From Sphaerotilus microaerophilus (lineage in GTDB: Bacteria; Pseudomonadota; Gammaproteobacteria; Burkholderiales; Burkholderiaceae_C), in the NCBI RefSeq assembly GCF_023734135.1, contig NZ_AP025730.1, positions 62,001 through 126,000 on the forward strand: a DNA stretch of 64,000 bases, in the 5' to 3' direction. The position numbers and the translations under genes are program-made. Each line of letters begins with the position of its first letter. Position 1 is the stretch's first letter. This document shows positions 17,244 to 26,454 of this stretch, piece after piece. The notes under the pieces were generated by a model. That model was given only the letters and a program-made list of their open reading frames with translations, searched no databases and had not been told where the DNA came from.

Positions 17244-19331
17244 GTGTCGCGCGCCGAACCGGACCTGTCCGCGGTACCGCCCCGCGGCGACAGCTGGTTT
17301 CATCACCTGGGGGACGGCACCGGCCTGACGCAGCCGTCCGACCTGGACCCGGCCGCAGCTCCCCCCCTGAGCGGCCCGGCGGCCACCGCGGCGCAGGTGG
17401 TGACGACTGCGCCGGCAACGCCCCGCCCATCCGCGCCAGCGCTCCCCACCGGGGCGGCGCCCCGGCCTGACTCGCACGCCGACACACCAACCCGCCCGTT
17501 GCGTGCGCCCGCCCCCCTGACAAGCCCGACACCGCCCGCCTCCTCGCGCCCGGCTCCAGGCGGGCCGCCTGCGCCGGGCACGGCACCGTCCGGCCCCCCC
17601 AGCCCCGAGGGAGCCGCAGAAGCCGCAACGGCCGCGGCAAGCCCGATCGTCGGGGTGCCCCCGGCCTTCGCGCGGATCTTCCGCGCCTTCGCGGTGGCAA
17701 GGGCGCTGCTGGGCCTGCTGCTGCTGCTGATCCAGGGCCTGCTGGCCCTGGTGGCCAGCAGCGCGCCGAACCTGCTGCCCCTGCTGCTGTGCGGCGGCTA
17801 TGCCGCCGTGGGCGTGGGCACCCTGATCTGGACCGCCCGCAGCAGCGCCCCGGTGAGCCGCGCCGGCAAGCTCGGCCAGCGCGGCTGGCTCGGCACCGTC
17901 GGCGTCGATCTGGTCGTCTTCAGCCTGCTGTTGTTCCTGGCCGGTGCGGGCATGAACGTCGCAGCGCTGTTCGTGCTGCCCGTGCTGATGGCCGCCACGC
18001 TGATGGCGCGCCGGCCCGCCATGGCCGTCGCCGCCGGGGTGGTGCTGGTGCAGCTGGGCCATGCCGCCTGGAACGGCTTGACGGGCGGCGAGTTCGCGTC
18101 GCAAGTCACCCAGGCTGGGCTGACCGGCGCCGGCATGCTGGCGATCGCCGCGCTGACCAGCGAGCTCGCGCAGCGCCTGGCCCGCCAGGAGCTGGCCGCC
18201 CGCAACACCCTGGAGCTGGCACGCCAGCAGGCCCGCCTGAACCGGCTGATGATCGAGGAGATGCCCGACGGCGTCATGGTGGTGGACCGCCACGGCCGCG
18301 TGCGCGCCGCCAACCCCGCCGCGGTGGCGCTGATCGGCGCGGCCCGCACCCGCCGCTTCCTGCCCTTCGACCTGGCTGGCCGGGCGCCCTGGCAGCCCCT
18401 GATCGCGGCGCTGCAGGAGGGCTTTGCCACCGGCACCTGGCCCCAGGGCGGCCAGGAACTGGCCCTGCGCCTGGAGCCCAGCCCCGGCGCCCCGGCCGAG
18501 GAGCGCCAGCTGCGCCTGCGCATGCGCTTCACCCGCCGCCAGCACGCCAGCGGTGAGGAGGAGTTGGGCGTGCTCTTCGTGGAGGACATGCGCACCCTGC
18601 GCGCGCGCGCCCAGCAGGAAAAGCTCGCGGCGATGGGGCGGGTCTCCGCCGGCATCGCGCACGAGATCCGCAATCCGCTGGCCGCCATCGCCCAGGCCAA
18701 CGCCCTGCTGGCCGAGGACCTGACCCAGCCCAGCCAAGCCCGGTTGGCGCGCATGGTGGCCGACAACGTGGAGCGCCTGCAGCGCATCGTCGACGACATG
18801 CTGGAGGTGGCCCCAGGCGCGCCACGCGAGGCGCCGGTGATCGACCTCGGCCTGCAGGTCGAAGCCCTGTGCGCCGAGTGGGCCCGCACCGCCGGGCTGC
18901 CGACCAGCGACGCCAGCCCGCTGTACGTGGACTGTGGCGAAGAGCCGATCAGCGTGCGCTTCGACCCCGAGCACCTGCGCCGTGTGCTCATCAACCTGCT
19001 CGACAACGCCCTGCGCCATGGCAGCGGCCAGCCCCAGGCGGTGTGGGTGCGCACAGTGGCGCTCGGCCCGATGCAGGCGGCGCTGTCGGTGTCCAGCGAC
19101 GGGCGGCCGATCGCCCCGGACGTCGAGCCCTACCTGTTCGAACCCTTCTTCTCAACGCGCAGCCGTGGCAGCGGTCTCGGCCTGTATATTTGCCGCGAAC
19201 TGTGCGAGCGCTATGGCGCCACGATCGAATACCAGCCGCGCGGCGCGGGGGCCCGCCACCGCAACGCCTTCATCGTCACGCTGCCCCGCCTGCCCACCAC
19301 CGACACCAGCGCGCGCGCCCGCCTGATCTGA
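17244..19331 (+). CDS. pilS: PilS-type sensor histidine kinase
   Basis: A 695-residue sensor kinase expected to control type IV pilus genes with PilR. About 140 low-complexity Pro/Ala/Thr residues come first, then a six-helix membrane domain (about 155-310), a PAS domain (LMIEEMPDGVMVVDRHGRVRAANPAA), and the kinase core. The phospho-accepting histidine is His473 in GIAHEIRNPLAAIAQANALL; the N box is INLLDNALRHG and the G box SRGSGLGLYICRELCERYGA. The GTG at 17244 is the only start giving the whole reading frame; PilS proteins usually lack such a long leader, so translation may begin later, near the first membrane helix. pilR follows after 53 bases. Confidence 0.88.
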   Translation: MSRAEPDLSAVPPRGDSWFHHLGDGTGLTQPSDLDPAAAPPLSGPAATAAQVVTTAPATPRPSAPALPTGAAPRPDSHADTPTRPLRAPAPLTSPTPPASSRPAPGGPPAPGTAPSGPPSPEGAAEAATAAASPIVGVPPAFARIFRAFAVARALLGLLLLLIQGLLALVASSAPNLLPLLLCGGYAAVGVGTLIWTARSSAPVSRAGKLGQRGWLGTVGVDLVVFSLLLFLAGAGMNVAALFVLPVLMAATLMARRPAMAVAAGVVLVQLGHAAWNGLTGGEFASQVTQAGLTGAGMLAIAALTSELAQRLARQELAARNTLELARQQARLNRLMIEEMPDGVMVVDRHGRVRAANPAAVALIGAARTRRFLPFDLAGRAPWQPLIAALQEGFATGTWPQGGQELALRLEPSPGAPAEERQLRLRMRFTRRQHASGEEELGVLFVEDMRTLRARAQQEKLAAMGRVSAGIAHEIRNPLAAIAQANALLAEDLTQPSQARLARMVADNVERLQRIVDDMLEVAPGAPREAPVIDLGLQVEALCAEWARTAGLPTSDASPLYVDCGEEPISVRFDPEHLRRVLINLLDNALRHGSGQPQAVWVRTVALGPMQAALSVSSDGRPIAPDVEPYLFEPFFSTRSRGSGLGLYICRELCERYGATIEYQPRGAGARHRNAFIVTLPRLPTTDTSARARLI

Positions 19332-19384
19332 CGCCGAATGCTGATGCCGCCTCTACCTGCTCCAGCCCTCCGGCGTAGCCCCGC

Positions 19385-21012
<1,628 letters not shown>

Positions 21013-21016
<4 letters not shown>

Positions 21017-21666
21017 AATGCCGCCAGCGCCGCCGCCGTCACCCGCGTCGCGATTCCCCTGAGGTGGCTTGCTGGCGGCAGGGCTGGCTGTCGACGGCAC
21101 GGGTGGTGCCCAGCCCCAACCACGGCCCGCGCCCGGCCGGGGCCGAAGTCTGCCTCGCGGTGCTGCACTCGATCAGCCTGCCACCTGGCCACTACGGTGG
21201 GCCGGCGGTCGAGCAACTCTTCACCAATCGGCTTGATCCCGCCGGCCACCCCTCGTTTGCCGAGGTCGCGGCGCTGCGGGTCTCAGCCCACTTCCTGATC
21301 CGGCGCGACGGACAGGTGCTGCAGTTCGTCAGCGTGGCCAACCGGGCCTGGCATGCGGGCCTCTCGCGTTGGCGCGGCGTGGCCAACCGCAACGACGACT
21401 CGGTGGGCATCGAGCTGGAAGGCCTGGAGGGGCGGCGCTTCACCGCAGCCCAATACCGCCGCGCCGCCTGGCTGCTGCGCCGCCTGTGCGACGCCTGGCC
21501 GGTCACCGAGGTGGTGGGGCACGAGCACATCGCCCCCGGGCGCAAACGCGATCCTGGTCCAGGCTGGCACTGGCCGCGGCTGGCAAGGCGGCTGAGCGGC
21601 ATACCGCTGCAGCCAACCCCGGCGCACGCCACCGCATCCGCACTGCGCGCCCTCGCTGGCGGCTGA
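21013..21666 (+). CDS. ampD: 1,6-anhydro-N-acetylmuramyl-L-alanine amidase AmpD
   Basis: AmpD is a cytoplasmic zinc amidase that releases peptide from anhydromuropeptides during cell-wall recycling. The 217-residue protein has the zinc histidine in VLHSISLPPGHYGG, the substrate region AHFLIRRDGQVLQFV, WHAGLSRWRG and the second metal part VVGHEHIAPGRKRDPGPGWHW, containing His and Asp ligands. The first 27 residues are basic and lie before the usual start; the ATG at 21013 overlaps the pilR stop. It may alter beta-lactamase induction only if an AmpG/AmpR system exists elsewhere. A 600-base gap follows. Confidence 0.92.
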
Positions 21667-21723
21667 GGGTCACCGCGAACGGGCGCCCAAGGACACAGGG
21701 CTGGATCTGGACAAGTTTCGTGA

Positions 21724-21752
21724 TTGACTACATCAGCATTCACAAATATGTA
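21724..21752 (+). promoter_or_regulatory. Promoter-like TTGACT / TATGTA
   Basis: TTGACT at 21724-21729 and TATGTA at 21747-21752 are separated by 17 bases in an AT-rich patch after ampD. The -10 fits poorly beyond its first three bases, so the call is weak. Confidence 0.28.
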
Positions 21753-21835
21753 GGCAGTTTCAGACTCTGCAGTGCAGCTGCACCCCGCACCGGGGACCAA
21801 GCAGCTCGACATGACCGGGCGATGTCAAGAAACGC

Positions 21836-21864
21836 TTGGTGATTCGACGCGACGTTCAGATAAT
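21836..21864 (+). promoter_or_regulatory. Promoter-like TTGGTG / GATAAT
   Basis: TTGGTG at 21836-21841 is followed after 17 bases by GATAAT at 21859-21864. This is the better of two candidates upstream of the histone-like gene and would give a leader of about 390 bases. Confidence 0.35.
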
Positions 21865-22264
21865 CCGGCTCTGATAGGAAGTCAGACATGCTGGTCTGGG
21901 AAGACTTGCCCCATCCGTCGCACGCCCCCGCGAATCCCGCCCTGCCGAACGTCCCGCGCGATGTCTCGGCCCCGATGCCATCCCCCCTGCACGCCGCACG
22001 TCGGATCCCGACGAGCCACCCGTGCACGCCCGCCGCGGGCGGCGAGGACGGCCATCGCCACGGGCGGTGCGGCCACCCTGCGTCACATCGGCAACATCCC
22101 CTTTTCCTGAGGTGCCGCCCGACGGTCCCGGCCCGGACCACAAGCCACGGCACCAAGACATTCACGGCAGTCGGCGCCGCTCCTGGGCAGTCCGGCACCA
22201 CGAATCACCGGGCGGGCGCGAGCAACCTGGTGTGTTTTTTGTCCACGTGATCAAGGAGAACGAG

Positions 22265-22954
22265 ATGGCAACTGCAAAGAAAGCGGCAGCGCCCGCCAAG
22301 AAGGCCCCGGCAGCCAAGAAGGCCGCCGCCAAGAAGACCGCTGTCGCGGTTGAAGCCACGGTGGCACCGGTGGCAGCACCTGCTGCAGCCGACAAGGCCG
22401 CTGTGAAGAAGGCACCGGCCAAGAAGGCGGGCGCGAAGAAGGTGGTGGCCGCGCCGGCTGCACCGGTTCCAGCGCCGGTTGCTGCAGCACCGGCACCCGC
22501 CAAGAAGGCCGCTGCCAAGAAAGCCCCGGCCAAGAAGGCTGCAGCCGCCGCACCGGCGCCCGCTCCCGCTCCGGTCGAGGCGCCCGCACCCGCCAAGAAG
22601 GCCACCCCCAAGCCGGGCCTGAAGCGCGCGGCACCTGCCAAAAAGGCGGCGGCGGCTCCTGCGCCAGTACCGCCGGCCCCGGCATCGGCCCCCGCAGCCA
22701 AGAAGGCCGCAGCCAAGAAGGCCCCGGCCAAGCAGGCAGCAGCGGCTGCACCGGCGCCCGCCCCGGTCGAGGCACCCGCGCCGGCCAAGAAGGCCGCCCC
22801 CAAGCCGAGCGTGAAGAGCGCGGCACCGGCCAAGAAGGCCGCGGCGAAGAAGGCCGCTGCGCCGGCACCCGCCGCAGCCGCAGCCGCAGCGTCGGCCAAG
22901 ACGACGCTCAGCCCGCAGGCCGCCTGGCCCTTTCCGACCGGCGAAAAGCCCTGA
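22265..22954 (+). CDS. Histone H1-like Lys/Ala/Pro-rich nucleoid protein
   Basis: A 229-residue protein made almost only of Ala, Lys and Pro, with many AAKKAPAKK units, like the histone H1 tail proteins of Bordetella (BpH1) and relatives. It should bind DNA through charge and compact the nucleoid. Two copies of a unit of about 52 residues (about 80-132 and 145-197) share the pattern PVEAPAPAKKA-P-KP-K-AAPAKKAA. The C terminus QAAWPFPTGEKP is conserved-looking and not repetitive. A clear ribosome-binding site AAGGAG lies at 22253-22258, so ATG 22265 is the start even though the frame stays open upstream. A terminator follows 47 bases after the stop. Confidence 0.88.
   Translation: MATAKKAAAPAKKAPAAKKAAAKKTAVAVEATVAPVAAPAAADKAAVKKAPAKKAGAKKVVAAPAAPVPAPVAAAPAPAKKAAAKKAPAKKAAAAAPAPAPAPVEAPAPAKKATPKPGLKRAAPAKKAAAAPAPVPPAPASAPAAKKAAAKKAPAKQAAAAAPAPAPVEAPAPAKKAAPKPSVKSAAPAKKAAAKKAAAPAPAAAAAAASAKTTLSPQAAWPFPTGEKP
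22501..22855 (+). repeat. Imperfect internal duplication in the histone-like gene
   Basis: Two stretches, about 22501-22660 and 22699-22855, encode the same succession of AAKKAPAKK, Ala/Pro linker, VEAPAPAKKA and KP-K-AAPAKKAA with few changes. Such in-frame duplications make length variation by slippage or recombination likely. Confidence 0.65.
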
Positions 22955-23000
22955 GTGACGCAGGCCGGCCGCCTCGGCGTGCCGGCTGAATGAGCGCTCC

Positions 23001-23030
23001 ACGCCCGGCCCTGCGCCGGGCGTTTTGTTT
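23001..23030 (+). terminator. Rho-independent terminator after the histone-like gene
   Basis: A nine-pair GC-rich stem (23001-23009 with 23015-23023) with a CCTGC loop is followed by TTTTGTTT. It lies 46 bases after the stop codon and ends the histone-like transcript. Confidence 0.85.
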
Positions 23031-23057
23031 CCAGCCCTCCCGACGAAGACCTCGACC

Positions 23058-23423
23058 ATGAAAGCGACCCCGCGCCATCCAGCCCCCGCGAGTGCGCCCG
23101 AGGCCCCGTCCTACCTGATCTGGCAGGACGATGGCGCGCTGCTCGACCTGGCCGTCATCCCGAATGCCAAGCGCAGCCAGCTGGCCGGCCTGCACGATGG
23201 GGCGCTGCGCGTGCGCCTGGCGGCGCCGCCGGTGGACGGGGCGGCCAACGAGGCGCTGCAGCGCTGGCTGGCCGACGAGGTGGGCGTCCCGAAGTCCCAG
23301 GTGCAACTGCTGCGTGGCGCCAGCGGGCGACGCAAGCGCGTCAAGCTGCTGGCCGAGCGGCGGGTGTTGCAGGACTGGCTGGCGCGCATGAGCGTGGCGC
23401 TGGCGGCCCTGCAGCAGGAGTGA
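23058..23423 (+). CDS. DUF167 (YggU) family protein
   Basis: A 121-residue DUF167 protein, a small alpha/beta fold found across bacteria and archaea with no settled function. The family features are LDLAVIPNAKRSQLAG, VRLAAPPVDGAANEALQRWLADEVGV and LLRGASGRRKRVKLL. The start at 23058 is chosen since the frame upstream runs into the terminator. It lies after the histone-like gene's terminator, so it has its own promoter, not seen. The next gene is convergent 21 bases later. Confidence 0.92.
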   Translation: MKATPRHPAPASAPEAPSYLIWQDDGALLDLAVIPNAKRSQLAGLHDGALRVRLAAPPVDGAANEALQRWLADEVGVPKSQVQLLRGASGRRKRVKLLAERRVLQDWLARMSVALAALQQE

Positions 23424-23444
23424 GAACCACCCGAGCCGCTGCGA

Positions 23445-24353
23445 TCAGGCCACGCCGAGGGCGGCGCGGTCCAGCGTGTGGTTCTGCGGGCCGTGGCAGG
23501 CGATCTTGATCGCGCCGACGCGGTTGCCCAGCTCGACGCAGCGCACCAGGTCCCAGCCGCGCTCCAGGCCGTAGAGCAGGGCGCCGCGGAAGGCGTCGCC
23601 ACAGCCGGTGGGATCCAGCACCGCCTCGGCGACCACGCCCGGCACGCGGGTGACTTCACCCTGCACCCAGACGTCGCAGCCCTCGTGGCCCAGCGTCACC
23701 ACCACGCCGCGCAGGTGCGAGCGGGACAGCGTGGCCAGGTCGGTGTCCATGCGCTCGCACAACATGCGGGCCTCGTAGTCGTTCACCGTCACCCAGGTGG
23801 CCTGGGCGACGAAGCCGTGCAGCTCCTCGCCGTTGAACATCGGCAGGCCCTGGCCCGGATCGAAGATGAAGGGCAGGCCGGCGGCGGCGAAGTCGCGCGC
23901 GCGCTTGAGCATGGCATCGCGCCCGTCGGGCCCGATCAGCGCCAGCCTCAGGTCGTCGCGCACCGGCATCTCGATGCGGTCGGCAAACTGCATCGCACCG
24001 GGGTGGAAGGCCGTGATCTGGTTGTTGTCCTCGTCGGTGATGATGTTGGCCTGCGCGGTGTAGCTCTCGGCCACCGTCAGCACATGGCGGGTGTCGATGC
24101 CCAGGTCGTTCATGCGCTCCAGGTAGCCCGCGCCATCGCTGCCCAGGGCCGCCATCACCACCGGCTCGCCACCCAGGGCCTTGAGCGTGTAGGCGATGTT
24201 GCCGGCGCAGCCGCCGAATTCGCGGCGCAGCGTGGGCACCAGGAAGGAGACGTTCAGGATGTGGATCTGCTCGGGCAGGATCTGCTGCGCGAAGCGGCCG
24301 GGGAAGGTGGCGATCGTGTCGAACGCGAGCGAACCGCAGATGAGGGCGGACAT
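23445..24353 (-). CDS. PfkB-family carbohydrate/nucleoside kinase
   Basis: A 302-residue ribokinase-like kinase. The start ICGSLAFDTIATFPGRF, the glycine pair in FGGCAGNIAYTLKALGG, and the C-terminal signature DPTGCGDAFRGALLYGLERGW, whose Asp is the catalytic base, are all present. Related betaproteobacterial proteins are commonly labelled adenosine kinase, consistent with the NCS2 nucleobase permease gene next to it, but sugar kinases share these motifs. ATG 24353 is preferred over ATG 24416 because it gives the family start and has GGAG before it. The permease gene is upstream on the same strand, 113 bases away. Confidence 0.87.
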   Translation of the reverse strand: MSALICGSLAFDTIATFPGRFAQQILPEQIHILNVSFLVPTLRREFGGCAGNIAYTLKALGGEPVVMAALGSDGAGYLERMNDLGIDTRHVLTVAESYTAQANIITDEDNNQITAFHPGAMQFADRIEMPVRDDLRLALIGPDGRDAMLKRARDFAAAGLPFIFDPGQGLPMFNGEELHGFVAQATWVTVNDYEARMLCERMDTDLATLSRSHLRGVVVTLGHEGCDVWVQGEVTRVPGVVAEAVLDPTGCGDAFRGALLYGLERGWDLVRCVELGNRVGAIKIACHGPQNHTLDRAALGVA

Positions 24354-24466
24354 GGGGAGGGCTCCAGGAAACAGGGAACGGCAAGGGCCCGGCGGCGACG
24401 CACCGCCCAGGCCCAAGATGGACTGGCCGCGATTGTGCGGCCGCCCTGCCCTGCCCCCGGGCCGAC

Positions 24467-25738
24467 TCAGCGCCGCCGCAGCAGCGCGTGCAGGGCGATT
24501 GCGCCGAAAGTCGCGGTTCCGATGCCACCCAGCGTGAAGGCGCCGAACTTCAGCGTGTAGTCGCCCGTGCCCAGCACCAGCGTGACGGCGGCGACGATGA
24601 GGTTGGTGTTGTCGGAGAAGTCCACCCGGTTGTCGACCCAGATCTTGGCGCCGGCCACCGCGATCAGGCCGAAGACGACGATCGACACCCCGCCCATCAC
24701 CGCCAGCGGGATGGCCTGGATCAGCGCGCCGAACTTGGGCGAGAAGCCCAGCAGCACCGCGATCAGTGCGGCGACCACGAACATCGCGGTCGAGTAGATC
24801 TTGGTGGCGGCCATCACGCCGATGTTCTCGGCGTAGGTGGTCACGCCGGTGCCGCCCGCGGCGCCCGACACCATCGTGGCCACGCCGTCGCCGATGAAGG
24901 CGCGACCCAGGTAGGCGTCCATGTTGCGGCCGGTCATGGCGCTCACGGCCTTGAGGTGGCCCAGGTTCTCGGCCACCAGGATCACCGCCACCGGTGCGAT
25001 CAGCAGCATGGCCTTGGCATCGAACACCGGCGCGGCGAAGTTGGGCGCGCCGAACCAGGCGGCCGAGGCGACACGGCTGAAGTCGATCGGCTTGCCCAGG
25101 CCCAGGCCGTTGGTGAGCAGGGCGTAAAGGATCGACGCCAGGATCAACCCGACCAGGATCAGCAGGCGTTGCGTCATGCCGCGCGTGTACACCGCGACGA
25201 AGCCGACGCAGAGGAAGGTCAGCCCCTGCATCCAGGCGTCGAAGGCGGTGGGCGCCATGTTCTTGATCGGGATGCCAGCCAGGTTCAGGCCGATCACCGC
25301 CACCACCGCGCCGGTCACCACCGGCGGCATGAAGCGCTCGATCCAGCCCGCGCCGGTGCCCGCCACGATGAGGCCGATCAGCGTGTACACCGCACCGCAG
25401 GCGATGATGCCGCCCAGCGCCACGCCGAGGTTGCCGTTGGCGCCCTGGCCCGCGTAGCCGGTGGCCGCGATCACCACGCCGATGAAGGCGAAGCTCGACC
25501 CCAGGTAGCTCGGCACCCGCCCGCCGACGATGAAGAAGAAGATCAGCGTGCCCACGCCGCTCATCAGGATCGCGACGTTGGGGTCAAAGCCCATCAGCAG
25601 CGGCGCCAGCACCGTCGCACCAAACATCGCGATGACGTGCTGGACGCCCATCGCGAAGGTCTGGGGCCACGGCAGGCGCTCATCGGGCGCGATCACGCCC
25701 TCGGTCTTCTCCTGCCAACGCGGGAACAGTGAATTCAT
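24467..25738 (-). CDS. uraA: NCS2 uracil/xanthine permease
   Basis: A 423-residue membrane protein with about 12-14 helices of the nucleobase-ascorbate transporter family, close to UraA. Visible family parts are FAMGVQHVIAMFGATVLAPLLMGF, GGTGVTTYAENIGVMAATK (the QxxxT-like half-helix region) and VAENLGHLKAVSAMTGRNMD. It imports uracil or xanthine with protons. ATG 25738 matches the family start; a longer frame to 25789 does not. A strong terminator-like hairpin with a T-run lies 84-154 bases upstream on the same strand, suggesting either leader control or the end of an upstream transcript. The kinase gene downstream may be co-transcribed. Confidence 0.9.
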   Translation of the reverse strand: MNSLFPRWQEKTEGVIAPDERLPWPQTFAMGVQHVIAMFGATVLAPLLMGFDPNVAILMSGVGTLIFFFIVGGRVPSYLGSSFAFIGVVIAATGYAGQGANGNLGVALGGIIACGAVYTLIGLIVAGTGAGWIERFMPPVVTGAVVAVIGLNLAGIPIKNMAPTAFDAWMQGLTFLCVGFVAVYTRGMTQRLLILVGLILASILYALLTNGLGLGKPIDFSRVASAAWFGAPNFAAPVFDAKAMLLIAPVAVILVAENLGHLKAVSAMTGRNMDAYLGRAFIGDGVATMVSGAAGGTGVTTYAENIGVMAATKIYSTAMFVVAALIAVLLGFSPKFGALIQAIPLAVMGGVSIVVFGLIAVAGAKIWVDNRVDFSDNTNLIVAAVTLVLGTGDYTLKFGAFTLGGIGTATFGAIALHALLRRR

Positions 25739-25821
25739 GGGTTTCCTTGGCTGCACGCGACCACCTGGCGCGCGCGTTAAAAAACGCACGGCGAAGTGTA
25801 AGCAACCGTCAAGGAAACTTG

Positions 25822-25892
25822 AAAAAAAAGGAAGGGGAGCGGGACGCAGAAACCGGGTGCTCGCTCTCTCAAACCCGGAACGCCCGCTCCCC
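25822..25892 (-). terminator. Terminator or attenuator before the permease gene
   Basis: Read on the minus strand, GGGGAGCGGG (25892-25883) pairs with CCCGCTCCCC (25843-25834), ten pairs; inside it, CCGGGT pairs with ACCCGG (25878-25873 with 25858-25853) across an asymmetric internal loop. TTCC and eight thymines follow (25829-25822). It could end the yejBEF or small-peptide transcript, or act as a leader attenuator for the permease gene 84 bases further on. A preceding hairpin (CGGGACT/AGTCCCG) would fit an attenuator arrangement but does not prove it. Confidence 0.7.
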
Positions 25893-26021
25893 TCGGGACT
25901 TGACCCAGTCCCGAAGGCTTCTCTGAGGAGGAGTCACACGAGAAGATCAGCCACCTTCGCCGCGCCGTTCGATCCGGGACCGGATCGCGGGGATGAGGGC
26001 AAGCAGCAGAAGGTCAGTGCA

Positions 26022-26048
26022 CGGGATGGCATCTTCCATGCCATCCCG
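26022..26048. repeat. Perfect 11-base inverted repeat
   Basis: CGGGATGGCAT at 26022-26032 pairs exactly with ATGCCATCCCG at 26038-26048 around the loop CTTCC. There is no T-run on either side, so it is not an intrinsic terminator; it may be an RNA processing or protein-binding site. Confidence 0.7.
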
Positions 26049-26106
26049 GGGGCGCGAACGGCCCCTGGGTTCATGCTTGCGTGGTCAACGCACCATCAAA
26101 GCGGCA

Positions 26107-26220
26107 TCACCGTACCAGGGCCTGGGTAGGCAGATCCTCGACCGCCTCAGCCGCGGCAAAGGCGCTGAGGGCCATCACGACCGCCACGGCGGCCAACCAG
26201 TCGGACCAACGGAATTTCAT
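26107..26220 (-). CDS. Possible 37-residue single-pass membrane peptide
   Basis: The short frame starts MKFRWSDWLAAVAVV and continues through Ala-rich hydrophobic residues to a polar tail EDLPTQALVR, forming one predicted helix or a signal-like segment. AGGGG lies about six bases before the ATG. The frame is longer upstream but the added residues look like intergenic sequence. The peptide could be a small membrane protein or chance. No homologue is recognised; the position between yejF and the permease terminator is compatible with a short minus-strand transcript. Confidence 0.35.
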   Translation of the reverse strand: MKFRWSDWLAAVAVVMALSAFAAAEAVEDLPTQALVR

Positions 26221-26363
26221 CTTCTGCCCCTGGGCCGGCCGGGCGGTCGGTGACACGCGCTGCAGCGGCTTCCTGACGGAGACAGCGGCATCGTCCGTGC
26301 CATGAAGCAACTGTGTACGCCGTCACAAGCCCAGCCCACCGCTGCAAAGTCTCATTGCAACGC

Positions 26364-26394
26364 TGACAGGATCCGTCAGACGCGATGACAGGAT
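26364..26394. repeat. Pair of TGACAGGAT repeats 22 bases apart
   Basis: TGACAGGAT occurs at 26364-26372 and again at 26386-26394, so the starts are 22 bases apart, about two helical turns. The first overlaps an inverted pair TGAC...GTCA. The spacing suits a DNA-binding protein that contacts one face of the helix, but no regulator can be named. Confidence 0.4.
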
Positions 26395-26454
26395 TGGTCA
26401 CCCCCGAACTGACATGGCCTGCCAGAACCGGCAAAACCCGTCGAGGCCGGCTCG

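Larger units (their letters stand above)
21667..22264. other. 598-base gap with two promoter-like sites
   Basis: No protein gene is convincing on either strand. The first 200 bases are less GC-rich than neighbours and hold two sigma70-like candidates, at 21724-21752 and 21836-21864. Near 22230-22236 a T-run lies after a weak C-A-C-C-A/T-G-G-T-G pairing, just before the ribosome-binding site of the histone-like gene. If the promoters are real, the histone-like message would have a leader of at least 390 bases. Confidence 0.55.
25739..26454. other. 716-base gap between yejF and the NCS2 permease gene
   Basis: The gap contains, on the minus strand from upstream to downstream, a direct repeat pair (26364-26394), a short possible peptide gene (26107-26220), a perfect inverted repeat (26022-26048), a small hairpin pairing CGGGACT with AGTCCCG (about 25894-25913), and a terminator-like hairpin (25822-25892). 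Between the T-run and the permease start there is another short self-complementary stretch, GCGTT with AACGC around 25770-25785. No protein gene longer than about 40 codons is convincing. Confidence 0.6.
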
